This document shows, piece by piece, positions 36,633 through 44,391 of a DNA stretch of 64,000 nucleotides. A program made the translations under genes and the position numbers. Where the stretch lies: assembly GCF_007833355.1 (NCBI RefSeq), contig NZ_CP020914.1, forward strand, positions 978,047 through 1,042,046, in the 5' to 3' direction. The notes below the pieces were generated by a model. It did no database searches. It saw only the letters and a list, made by a program, of their open reading frames with translations, and was not told where the DNA came from. The stretch comes from Denitratisoma sp. DHT3 (GTDB lineage Bacteria > Pseudomonadota > Gammaproteobacteria > Burkholderiales > Rhodocyclaceae). Numbering within the stretch: the first letter of the stretch is position 1; each line of letters begins with the position of its first letter.

Positions 36633-38219
36633 TCAACCGAACAGGTCGGACCAGCGCCCGACGACGTGTTCGGCGGCCCGATGCGCCAGGGCGCTGGCGG
36701 TGAAGGTCGGATTGACCGCGCCGCCGCTGGGGAACAGGCTGGGCCCGGCGATCATCAGATTGCGCACGTCGTGCGTGATGCCGAATTCGTCGGCGACGGC
36801 ATGCGCCGGGTCCTTGCCCATGCGGGCGCCGCCGAGCAGGTGCATTCCGACCAGCGGCCCCTGCCACGTCGCCGACGCCCCGCCGGCGCGGAGCAGATCC
36901 TGCCCCTCGGCCGAGGCATGGGCGTGGAGCTTCACGGCGTTCTCGTCGAAACGGTGGGTCAGGCGCGCCAGCGGAACCCCGAAACGATCGGTCGTCTCGC
37001 TGAGCGAAACGGCGTTCTCCTCGAGCGGAAAACTTTCCCCGACCATCGTCATGGAACCGACATGCGCCGCGTCGTCGCGCATGAAGCGCGTCAGCGCCGC
37101 GCCATGCAAATCCGGACGGCCGCCGGCGATGCCCAGCAAGTCGTTCGGCCGCAAGGCATGGCCGATCAGCCATTGATAGCCGCCCAGGAAGCCATGGCCC
37201 TGGTCCTTGCCGTAGCGGTCCTGGCATACCAGTTGCCCGCCGTTGACGCCCAGGTGATTGTCCGTCGGCTCGGGAAAGCGGCCGAAGATCGTGCAGGCCG
37301 CGTGCGTGTGCAGACGCTTGCCCAGTTGCCCGCTGGAATTCGCCAGCCCGCGCCCGTGCGCGCCATTCGCCGACGCCAGCAACAGGCGCGGCGTTTCGAC
37401 GGCGAACCCGGCAATGATCACCAGCGCCGCTTCCTGGAACACCACGCGGCCGTCCCGCAATGCCACATCGACGCCGGTCGCCCGCGTCCCGTCCGCATTG
37501 GTGCGCACGCGCACGACGCGCGCCTCGAACTCGATCCGGGCGCCCAGGGTGCGGGCTTCGCGCAGATAGGTGACGAGCGGATTCGCCAGGGCGCCGGTCG
37601 GGCATCCCGCATCGCACCAGCCGTCATAGATGCAGGCCGGGCGCCCCTTGTAGGGAATCGAATTGATGGCCAGCGGCAGCGGCGCGACCCGCAGCCCCTT
37701 GGCCGCGAATCCGGCCGCGATCAGCTCGCCCTGGCGGAAGACCGGCAGCGGCGGCATCGGATACGGCGCTCCCGCCGGGCGCCAGACTTCGGCCGCCGCA
37801 TCGCCGGAAATGCCGACATCGGACTGAACCCGGTCATAGGCGGGCCGCAGCGCCTCGTAGTCGAGCGGCCAGTCGGCGGCGACGCCATGGCGGCTGCGCA
37901 TCGCGAAATCCTCGGGATGCAGACGGAACCAGCAGGCATAGTGGTGCAACGCGGAGCCGCCGCCGCCCTGGCCGGTATTGAAGTTCACCCCCAGCGCATG
38001 GCTTCCGACCGATTCGGCGCAGCCCGGCGTTCCCTTCAGTTGCCGCGCCCAGATCTGCGAACTGACCAGACCTCCGGCCCTGCGCTCCGGCCCGGCCTCG
38101 AAGACCACGACACGTTTGCCGGCCGCCGCCAGGCGCGCCGCCAGCAGGCTGCCGACCTGTCCCGCGCCGACGATCACGGCATCCACCGACCTGGCCGGGA
38201 GTTGATTTCTGGAAGTCAT
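36633..38219 (-). CDS. GMC-family dehydrogenase, FAD catalytic subunit
   Basis: 528-residue flavoprotein of the gluconate/sorbose dehydrogenase branch. The N-terminal FAD motif is VIVGAGQVGSLLAARLAAAG; a Cys-containing segment CIYDGWCDAGCPTGA is typical of the gluconate 2-dehydrogenase large-subunit group; the C-terminal FAD segment is GGAVNPTFTASALAHRAAEH. It has no signal peptide of its own. The small Tat-type partner ends 15 bp upstream, so the complex is probably folded in the cytoplasm and exported together. The usual third partner, a multi-haem cytochrome c, is not in the window. Substrate unknown. Confidence 0.88.
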   Translation of the reverse strand: MTSRNQLPARSVDAVIVGAGQVGSLLAARLAAAGKRVVVFEAGPERRAGGLVSSQIWARQLKGTPGCAESVGSHALGVNFNTGQGGGGSALHHYACWFRLHPEDFAMRSRHGVAADWPLDYEALRPAYDRVQSDVGISGDAAAEVWRPAGAPYPMPPLPVFRQGELIAAGFAAKGLRVAPLPLAINSIPYKGRPACIYDGWCDAGCPTGALANPLVTYLREARTLGARIEFEARVVRVRTNADGTRATGVDVALRDGRVVFQEAALVIIAGFAVETPRLLLASANGAHGRGLANSSGQLGKRLHTHAACTIFGRFPEPTDNHLGVNGGQLVCQDRYGKDQGHGFLGGYQWLIGHALRPNDLLGIAGGRPDLHGAALTRFMRDDAAHVGSMTMVGESFPLEENAVSLSETTDRFGVPLARLTHRFDENAVKLHAHASAEGQDLLRAGGASATWQGPLVGMHLLGGARMGKDPAHAVADEFGITHDVRNLMIAGPSLFPSGGAVNPTFTASALAHRAAEHVVGRWSDLFG

Positions 38220-38234
38220 CCGCTTGCCTTTCGA

Positions 38235-38843
38235 TCAGGCCGCCGTCGGCCAGGCCAGGGGCGGAGCGACGTGGGGACGATAGGGGACTCCCAGCCGGGC
38301 GAATCCGGAGACCGTCCCATACACGACATCCACCGCGTCGGCGCGGGTGACGAAATAGAACAGGCCGGCGGGAGGCCCGCTCCAGTCCGATGCCCGGCCG
38401 CTGGCGACATCCGCGGCCAGCGCATCGCGCCGGGCGGCGTCGAGATCGGCGAAGGGCCGCGCATGGCGGGCCGCCGCCATTGCGTCGAGCGCGGCGATCC
38501 CCTGTTCGTAGAAGGCCCGGTAGGGTCCGGGCCAGTCGAGATAGCGCAACGTCAGGCAGGCCCGGTCGCGCGGCCGGGCCAATTGCGCGGCGACGAAATC
38601 CGCGCCGCCGGCCTGGCGGGCGCCGGGCACCAGCGCCTCCATCCAGGCGCCCAGCGTCGCGGCCAGCGCAGGTTGCAGCCGGTGCTGGCGCGGCGCGGCC
38701 CGCGCCATGCCCGAAGCCAGCACACCCGCCAGCAGCGGCAACTGGACCACGATGCGTCGACGCAGGGGATCGACGCCGCGCCTCACTTCCCCACTTTTTG
38801 GACTGTCCATGCCGGCCAGCGCTTTGACTGAAGAAGATTGCAC
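38235..38843 (-). CDS. Gluconate 2-dehydrogenase subunit 3-like protein with Tat signal
   Basis: 202 residues if the GTG at 38843 is used; it has GGAGG about 8 nt upstream. A longer frame from 38924 would translate the dispersed repeat and is rejected; ATG 38810 is the other option. Near residue 28 LRRRIVVQLPLLAGVLASGMARA looks like a twin-arginine signal (split here for reading: LRRRIVVQLPLL, then AGVLASGMARA). The rest fits the subunit 3 family (RYLDWPGPYRAFYEQGIAALD). It likely chaperones and exports the GMC subunit. Confidence 0.8.
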   Translation of the reverse strand: MQSSSVKALAGMDSPKSGEVRRGVDPLRRRIVVQLPLLAGVLASGMARAAPRQHRLQPALAATLGAWMEALVPGARQAGGADFVAAQLARPRDRACLTLRYLDWPGPYRAFYEQGIAALDAMAAARHARPFADLDAARRDALAADVASGRASDWSGPPAGLFYFVTRADAVDVVYGTVSGFARLGVPYRPHVAPPLAWPTAA

Positions 38844-38860
38844 GGTCACTCCCTCCGCTA

Positions 38861-39016
38861 GCGTGAAAAACCAGCTTTGCCGCCGGGCCGCCCCAAGGAA
38901 AAGCGGCACGCGGCAAAGCCGCAAACTATCGGTGCATCCACAGCGTTCCCCGTGACATCGAGCGCAGCGAGCCGTATCGAACCCCCCGGAGGGGGGCGAA
39001 GGGGGGCGAGCCTCAT
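38861..39016 (-). repeat. Dispersed intergenic repeat, copy D (inverted)
   Basis: Longest copy. The part 38861-38930 is the reverse complement of copy A (GCGTGAAAAA, GGGCCGCCCCAAGG, GCGGCACGCGGC). The part 38958-39016 matches copy C (ATCGAGCGCAGCGAGCC, CCGGAGGGGGGCGA). It fills the gap between the Tat-type subunit and the M24 gene. Confidence 0.75.
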
Positions 39017-39047
39017 GATGCAGAACGCATTTCCTGCATCATGAACC

Positions 39048-40202
39048 TCAGAACGAGGTTTCGCCGCCGTGGTACACCTTGATCGGCACGCCCGACAGCG
39101 GCTCGCCGCCGTCGCGCCCGACCCGGTAGGTCTCCTGGAAATACAGCGAGTGGGTCCGGTCCTCGGTCATGATGTGGGGATGCATGGAGCACACCATGTT
39201 CTCCGGCAGCACGAAATCGTAGCCTTCGCCGATGCGCGGCATCTCGATCATGGTCATGCCGATGGAGTGGCCGGAGACGTGGCCCAGGCGATAGCCGCGA
39301 TCGAGCAGCGGCTTGGAGCAGGCGCGATGGACCTCCTCGGCGGTGGCGCCGGCCTTCATGTGCAACTTCGCCAGTTCGTGGAACTCCTGATAGGCGGTGA
39401 ACATCTCCCGGGTCACGGCATCGACGCCGCGAGGCGCCAGCACCCGCGAGAACTCGACCCAGTGGCCGCCCTCGCCGGCGATCTCCAGGCCATACACCAT
39501 GGCGTCGCTGTCGCGCAGGGCGCGCCCGGTCGGGAACACCATCTGCGGCCGGATCGAACCGTCGGGACCGGAGCACATCATGTCCATGGTCTTGCGCGCG
39601 GTGCAGGCGGTAGCGAACAGTTCCTCGGCGACGCCCATCAGCGCCGCCTCGGTCATGCCGTCGCGATAGGCGTTGAGCACGGCCAGCACGCCGGCCTTGT
39701 TGATCTCCATGGAATGGCGCACCGAGGCCAATTCCTCCTCGCTCTTCTGGGCGCGGGCGTAGTCGAAGGGGGTGTCGAAATCCGCCAGCTCCAGGCCGGC
39801 CTTCAGCAGGGCGGCGTAGTCGCGCACGTTCATCACGTATTCCAGGCCGTAGACGCCGACCTTCCTGGCGCCCTTGCCCTTGAGGAAGTCGGCCATCCAC
39901 TCGCCGCAATGGGCCGGGAATTCGCGCCGCTCGACGAAGGTCGCGCCGTGGTCGCCGACCCAGGTGGCCTCGCGCGGGAAGACGGCGACGGGGTCGCCGG
40001 CCAGCGGCACGACGACGTAGGCATAGCGGTGGAGGATATGGAAGCCGCACATGTAGCGCACTGCGCCTTCGAAACCGGTGTACTCGCTGCCGCTGACGAT
40101 GAGGTAGTCGAGCCCGGCCTGCTGCATCGCCTTGCGGACGTTGGTGTAGCGGCGCTCGATTTCCGCCCGGCTGGGGGCGAAGGGGTTGATGTAGTTGTCC
40201 AT
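39048..40202 (-). CDS. M24-family (creatinase-like) protein
   Basis: 384-residue protein with the pita-bread fold of Xaa-Pro aminopeptidases: N-terminal domain to about residue 160, catalytic domain after. ATG 40202 follows GAGACCGAGC. In metal-dependent M24 enzymes the first two ligands are Asp residues in a D-x(10)-D pattern; here that region reads YGLEIAGEGGHWVEFSR, so the Asp pair is missing. The His region VSGHSIGMTMIEMPRIGEG remains. Loss of metal ligands is known in creatinase, which hydrolyses C-N bonds without metal. A hydrolase of that kind is more likely than a peptidase. Confidence 0.85.
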   Translation of the reverse strand: MDNYINPFAPSRAEIERRYTNVRKAMQQAGLDYLIVSGSEYTGFEGAVRYMCGFHILHRYAYVVVPLAGDPVAVFPREATWVGDHGATFVERREFPAHCGEWMADFLKGKGARKVGVYGLEYVMNVRDYAALLKAGLELADFDTPFDYARAQKSEEELASVRHSMEINKAGVLAVLNAYRDGMTEAALMGVAEELFATACTARKTMDMMCSGPDGSIRPQMVFPTGRALRDSDAMVYGLEIAGEGGHWVEFSRVLAPRGVDAVTREMFTAYQEFHELAKLHMKAGATAEEVHRACSKPLLDRGYRLGHVSGHSIGMTMIEMPRIGEGYDFVLPENMVCSMHPHIMTEDRTHSLYFQETYRVGRDGGEPLSGVPIKVYHGGETSF

Positions 40203-40210
40203 GCTCGGTC

Positions 40211-41125
40211 TCAATCCTTCAGTGTCCAGGAAAATTCCAGGCCCTTGATCATCACGGCCATGGCGTCGTTCAATGGGGTGGGTACGCCGATCTCCTTGCC
40301 GATCCGGGCGATGCCGCCGTTGAGGGCGTCGATCTCGGTGGCGCGCTGGGCCAGCACGTCCTGCAGCATGCTCGGCTTGTGCCGGTAGGCCACCTGCTTG
40401 CCATACTCCAGCAAAGCGACCGGGTCGCCGTCGAGGGTGACGCCGAGCGCCTCGGCCACCGCGATGCCCTCCTGCGCCAGCCCGTGCATCACGGGCCAGA
40501 CCTGCTCGCAGGCGATGCCGTGGGGCAGGCGCGTCAGCGCGCCCATGGCGTTGGAGGCGGAATTGAAGATCAGCTTGGTCCACAAGGCGCCCCGCGCGTC
40601 CTCCATCGGCAGGCAGGTCATGCCGCCGCGGTTGATGGCGTCGGCCAGCCGCTCCACTTCGGCCATGGTGGCCGGCCTCGGCGCGAAGGGGCCGATCCAG
40701 GTCTTGCCGCCGGTGTCCTGGTTCACCACGCCGGGCGCGACGATGTGGCCGGCGGGAAAGGTCGTCCCCATGATGACGCGGGGCACGTACTCGGCGAGGA
40801 TCTCCTCGTTGCCGACGCCGTTCTGCACCGAGCACACCGCGCCGTCGCGGAAGATGTGGGCCGTCGCCTCGATGGCCGGCCGCGTGTGGAGCGTCTTGGC
40901 GGCGATGATGCCGAAGTCGCACTCGGGGATTTCCTTGGGATTGGAACGGGCCCGCACCGGCGCGGCGAAATCCGAGAGTCCGGTGAGGCGCAGGCCGTTC
41001 TGGTTGATGGCGTCCACATGGGCCTGGTTGGGGTCGTAGGCCCACACCTCGACGTCGTCGAGCCGCGCCAGGTGGGCGCCGAAGAGGCTGCCGATCGCTC
41101 CGCAGCCGATGATGCAAACTTTCAT
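40211..41125 (-). CDS. Ketopantoate reductase-like (PanE/ApbA family) protein, first paralogue
   Basis: 304-residue NADP-dependent reductase family member. It begins with the Rossmann motif IIGCGAIGSLFGAHLARL and has the family words VQNGVGNEE and LWTKLIFNSASNAMGAL, with the catalytic Lys in WTKL. It ends 8 bp before the M24 start. Two paralogues side by side in a catabolic context argue against a pantothenate role; they more likely act on a 2-keto acid or related carbonyl. ATG 41125. Confidence 0.88.
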   Translation of the reverse strand: MKVCIIGCGAIGSLFGAHLARLDDVEVWAYDPNQAHVDAINQNGLRLTGLSDFAAPVRARSNPKEIPECDFGIIAAKTLHTRPAIEATAHIFRDGAVCSVQNGVGNEEILAEYVPRVIMGTTFPAGHIVAPGVVNQDTGGKTWIGPFAPRPATMAEVERLADAINRGGMTCLPMEDARGALWTKLIFNSASNAMGALTRLPHGIACEQVWPVMHGLAQEGIAVAEALGVTLDGDPVALLEYGKQVAYRHKPSMLQDVLAQRATEIDALNGGIARIGKEIGVPTPLNDAMAVMIKGLEFSWTLKD

Positions 41126-41138
41126 GGGTTCCCCCTGT

Positions 41139-42116
41139 TCAGTGGTTGTGCTTGTTGATCTTCCAGCTGGCTTCGCGCGCCTTCACCAGCCGATACAAGG
41201 TTTCGTTGATCGGCACCGGAACGCCGACCTCGCGGGCGGCGCGCACGATGGCGCCGGTGATCCAGTCGATCTCGGTGAGACGCCGCGCGCGGATGTCCTC
41301 CAGCATCGACGGCGCGTGGGCGTAGTCCTCGTTGCCGGTCTGGCCGTGGCTGGTGGCCTCGACGTTCATCTCCCACGGGTCTTCGAACAGGACGATGCCC
41401 TTGGCCGCCGCCACGCGCTTGCCCTCGTCCATCATGGCGAAGACCAGATGCCCGAGGTCCTGGAGATCGTCCCGCTTGGCGAAGGCCCGGACATGCGGCA
41501 GGTCGCTGACGGCGGCGACGCTGTTGACCGTCGCGTTGAAAATCAGCTTCGACCACTGGGCCGGCAGCAGGTCCGGAAAGGCCCGCGCCTTGAGGCCGGC
41601 GGCCTCGATCAGGGCGGCGACCTGCTGCACCTGCTCGTAGCTGGCGTTGCGCTGGGCCCAGGGCCCCATCCAGGTGGCCGTGTCGAGTTCGTATTCGACG
41701 TGGACGTCGGAATGGCGGTTGCCGCTCATGAAGGTGACCGCGGAAATGATCGGCCAGGCGCCGTGGCGGGCCACCACCTCCTCGCAGCCCAGACCGTTCT
41801 GCACGGTCATCACCAGGGCGTTGGGGAAATGCCCGGCCATGCTCTTCGCCGTCTCCTCGACCGCGCTCGCCTTGGTGGCGATGATGACGAGGTCCACGTC
41901 GCCCAGGTCGGCCGGATTGGTCGAGGCCAGCACTCTGGCCAGGCGGTTGGTCTTGCCGCTGACGCGCAGGCCCTGGGCGTTCAATTGGTCCGCGTGCTCC
42001 TGGCGGCGCGTCAGCACGGTGCAAGCGGCGACGCTGTCGAGGTGCGCCGCGAACAGGCTGCCGATGGCGCCCGCGCCGGCCACGCATATTCTGTTGATCG
42101 GTTTAATGGTCATCAT
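41139..42116 (-). CDS. Ketopantoate reductase-like (PanE/ApbA family) protein, second paralogue
   Basis: 325-residue paralogue of the gene that follows it 13 bp downstream. Rossmann motif VAGAGAIGSLFAAHLDS, then VQNGLGCEE and QWSKLIFNATVNSVAAV with the catalytic Lys. The start is one of two consecutive ATGs (42116 or 42113) close to AGGA; the longer upstream frame to 42338 has no coding character. It is first gene of the KPR-KPR-M24 unit. The two proteins are clearly diverged, so the duplication is old. Confidence 0.88.
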   Translation of the reverse strand: MMTIKPINRICVAGAGAIGSLFAAHLDSVAACTVLTRRQEHADQLNAQGLRVSGKTNRLARVLASTNPADLGDVDLVIIATKASAVEETAKSMAGHFPNALVMTVQNGLGCEEVVARHGAWPIISAVTFMSGNRHSDVHVEYELDTATWMGPWAQRNASYEQVQQVAALIEAAGLKARAFPDLLPAQWSKLIFNATVNSVAAVSDLPHVRAFAKRDDLQDLGHLVFAMMDEGKRVAAAKGIVLFEDPWEMNVEATSHGQTGNEDYAHAPSMLEDIRARRLTEIDWITGAIVRAAREVGVPVPINETLYRLVKAREASWKINKHNH

Positions 42117-42398
42117 CCTGTCATGGAGTGAGATCGTTTGCCGCGAGGACGATGTCCGCAACGGGAACCCGCGGTTCCGCTCCGGTCTGTCTTTCCACGC
42201 GATCAGCCAGTGTTCGGCCCGGTCCCGGCGCCGTCCGCTGCGAGCGGCCGCGCCGGTGACTTCGGGCCCAGGCAGCTTATGCCCGGACCTTTTCGAATTC
42301 TTGATTGGTGACGCGATTCGGATTGATCGCCGAAGCAAAGCGATCGTGCCGCCCGCGCAGAGCGGATTCGCGGCCTTTGGCGGGCGGCTGGGCGGCGC

Positions 42399-43622
42399 TC
42401 AGGAAGGCCGCGCGGATTGCCGGGATTGCTGGCGCACCAGCAGGCGGTGACTGGCCCAAGCGCCGACGCCGCACAGCGCCATGACGATGGCCAGGGGACG
42501 GCCGCTGCCGTCGTGCAGCAGTCCGACCAGGGCGCCGGCGATCGTGGCGAAGAGGAAGCGCATGGCGCTCGCCAGGGCCGCCGCGGTGCCGGCCATGCGG
42601 CCGTGGTCCTCCAGCGCCAGAGCCGTGGCGTTGGGGGTGATCCACCCCAGGCTGGAGACGAAGCAGAAGAACCCTGCCGCGAACCAGGGCAGCGAAATCC
42701 CGCCGCCGACGGCCAGCGCCACGAGCGCAAGCCCCACGGCGGGCGGAACCCAGAGCGCCCGGCGCAGCAGGGTCGCGGCCGGCAGACGCTTCAGCAGGCG
42801 GGCGTTCAACTGGCTGAAGGCGATCAGGCCGAAGGCATTGGCGCCGAAGAAGAGGCCGTAGTGCTGCGGCGAAACGCCGTAGAGATCGATCAGCACGAAG
42901 GGGGAGCCGGCGATGTAGGCGAACATGCCGGAAATCGCCCAGGCGCCGGCCAGCGCGTGGCCGAGAAAATGGCGGTTGGCCAGCAGCGCGCCGTAGTTGC
43001 CGAGCACGTTCATCAGCCTGAGCGACGCCGCGTCGCCGGGATGCGTCTCCTCCAGGCCAAAGCCGACGATCGCCAGGCACGCCGCACCGAAGAGGAACAG
43101 CAGCGCGAAAATGGCGCGCCAGTCCCAGAGGATCAGCAGCCATCCGCCGAGCAGCGGGGCCAGGATCGGCGCCACGCCCATGATCAGCAGCAGGAGCGAG
43201 AACACCCGCGCCGATTCCTGGGCGCCGCAGCGGTCGCGCACGATGGCGCTGGGAATGATGATGCCGACGCAGCCGCCCAGGCCCTGCAGAAAGCGGAACA
43301 GGGCCAGGGCCGCGACGCTGTCGGCGAGTGCGCAGCCCAGCGAGGCGGCGGCATACAGGGCGAAGCCGAAATAGAGCGGCGGCTTGCGGCCGAAACGGTC
43401 GCTCGCGGGGCCGTAGAACAGTTGTCCCAGCGTCAGGCCGATGAAGAAACTGGCCAGGGTGAACTCCACGCTGCCCGGCGCGCCCTTCAGGGAGCGCTCG
43501 ATCTGGATGAAGCTGGGCAGGTACATGTCGATCGACAGCGGCCCGACCGCGGTCAGCGTCCCCAACAGGGCGATCCAGCCCCAGGAGGGCTGTTTGGTGA
43601 AGGCGGGACGGGAATCGTTCAT
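42399..43622 (-). CDS. Bcr/CflA-family MFS drug efflux transporter
   Basis: 407-residue inner-membrane antiporter with 12 predicted TMs. It begins with the family signature LGTLTAVGPLSIDMYLPSF; the loop 2-3 motif is GPASDRFGRKPPLY and the TM5 region is GVAPILAPLLGGWLL. ATG 43622 is selected because TM1 follows soon after; frames reaching 43922 run through the tRNA-Cys gene and are spurious. A 9-bp stem (42348-42356 with 42380-42388) lies just past the stop but lacks a T-run. Relatives export bicyclomycin, sulfonamides or chloramphenicol. Confidence 0.9.
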   Translation of the reverse strand: MNDSRPAFTKQPSWGWIALLGTLTAVGPLSIDMYLPSFIQIERSLKGAPGSVEFTLASFFIGLTLGQLFYGPASDRFGRKPPLYFGFALYAAASLGCALADSVAALALFRFLQGLGGCVGIIIPSAIVRDRCGAQESARVFSLLLLIMGVAPILAPLLGGWLLILWDWRAIFALLFLFGAACLAIVGFGLEETHPGDAASLRLMNVLGNYGALLANRHFLGHALAGAWAISGMFAYIAGSPFVLIDLYGVSPQHYGLFFGANAFGLIAFSQLNARLLKRLPAATLLRRALWVPPAVGLALVALAVGGGISLPWFAAGFFCFVSSLGWITPNATALALEDHGRMAGTAAALASAMRFLFATIAGALVGLLHDGSGRPLAIVMALCGVGAWASHRLLVRQQSRQSARPS

Positions 43623-43767
43623 CGCGGGGGTTGGTCGGCAAAGATTGTCGGACGGCACGGAGAGCATGGACGGCTTCCGCGCCGCCGGAATGAAACCATG
43701 CCGGTGACGCCGGTGACAATCGGGACAGGGGAAAGCGTGCGGGGAAAGCGCGCGCCGGACGCGCGCG

Positions 43768-43814
43768 AAAACAACAAAAACAAAACCCGCCGAGCCGGAG
43801 GCTGGGCGGGTTTT
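43768..43814 (-). terminator. Terminator of the tRNA cluster
   Basis: On the minus strand AAAACCCGCC pairs with GGCGGGTTTT, followed by GTTTTTGTTGTTTT. It lies about 12 nt after the 3' end of tRNA-Cys. Confidence 0.85.
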
Positions 43815-43825
43815 CTCGATTTCAC

Positions 43826-43899
43826 TGGAGGCGCGGGCCGGAATCGAACCGACGTAGACGGATTTGCAATCCGCTGCACAACCACTATGCGACCGCGCC
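43826..43899 (-). tRNA. tRNA-Cys (GCA)
   Basis: 74 nt on the minus strand, from GGCGCGG to CCGCGCC-TCCA. Anticodon loop ATTGCAAAT gives GCA; the T-loop reads GGTTCGATTCC and CCA is encoded. Last gene of the three-tRNA run. Confidence 0.96.
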
Positions 43900-43965
43900 G
43901 AAATCCTTGTGCCACAGGCCATTCGTCAGAATGGAGACCGAGGCTTCTACCTGGAATTTCCTGAA

Positions 43966-44064
43966 ATTTGGAGCGGGAGACGAGTCTCGAACTCGCGACC
44001 TCAACCTTGGCAAGGTTGCGCTCTACCAACTGAGCTACTCCCGCAAAACAGGAGCGGCATTATA
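43966..44064 (-). repeat. 99-bp direct repeat containing tRNA-Gly, copy 1
   Basis: Matches 44214-44312 at all but one position (44046 against 44294). It includes the whole tRNA and the upstream spacer up to the TATAAT box. Confidence 0.9.
43969..44044 (-). tRNA. tRNA-Gly (GCC), downstream copy
   Basis: 76 nt on the minus strand. Acceptor GCGGGAG/CTCCCGC, D-loop AGCTCAGTTGGTAGAGC, anticodon loop CTTGCCAAG (GCC), T-loop GAGTTCGAGACTC, encoded CCA. Identical to the copy at 44217. A TATAAT (44064-44059) sits 15 bp upstream, so it may have its own promoter. Confidence 0.97.
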
Positions 44065-44182
44065 ACAGCGAAAAAATATCCGGCATCATTTTTCGACTCA
44101 AAATCCGCAAGCCTCGCGCCACTCGATCAATAATGACATCAGGATATACAAGCACCCTACTGTTGCGACGGACCGGAACGTG

Positions 44183-44211
44183 AAAAAGGGGAAAGCAACG
44201 CTTTCCCCTTT
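44183..44211 (-). terminator. Hairpin after the upstream tRNA-Gly
   Basis: AAAGGGGAAAG and CTTTCCCCTTT form an 11-bp stem; on the minus strand the stem runs into TTTTTCA. It may end transcripts of the first tRNA-Gly or act as a processing site. Confidence 0.7.
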
Positions 44212-44213
44212 CG

Positions 44214-44312
44214 ATTTGGAGCGGGAGACGAGTCTCGAACTCGCGACCTCAACCTTGGCAAGGTTGCGCTCTACCAACTGAGCTACTCCCGCAGAACAGG
44301 AGCGGCATTATA
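44214..44312 (-). repeat. 99-bp direct repeat containing tRNA-Gly, copy 2
   Basis: Partner of 43966-44064, one mismatch. The repeat ends right after the -10 box, so tRNA, leader and -10 were duplicated while the -35 region was not. Confidence 0.9.
44217..44292 (-). tRNA. tRNA-Gly (GCC), upstream copy
   Basis: Same 76-nt sequence as the copy at 43969. It is the first gene of the tRNA run and lies directly behind a near-consensus promoter. Confidence 0.97.
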
Positions 44313-44334
44313 GCGACTGTTTCATCAGCGTCAA
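44307..44334 (-). promoter_or_regulatory. Sigma-70 promoter of the tRNA cluster
   Basis: On the minus strand TTGACG (44334-44329), 16 bp, TATAAT (44312-44307), followed by a GC-rich GCCGC discriminator as is typical of stable-RNA promoters. Confidence 0.82.
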
Positions 44335-44391
44335 CATCCGAATCAATCATTTCCGCCGCCGCATCCCGCGATCGCCGCGGAGCCTTCGCGA

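Noticed and set aside
38844..38924. N-terminal extension of the subunit 3-like protein
   Set aside because: It would translate the dispersed repeat; GTG 38843 has the only good ribosome site.
43622..43922. 100-residue N-terminal extension of the efflux transporter
   Set aside because: The frame passes through the tRNA-Cys gene and its terminator.
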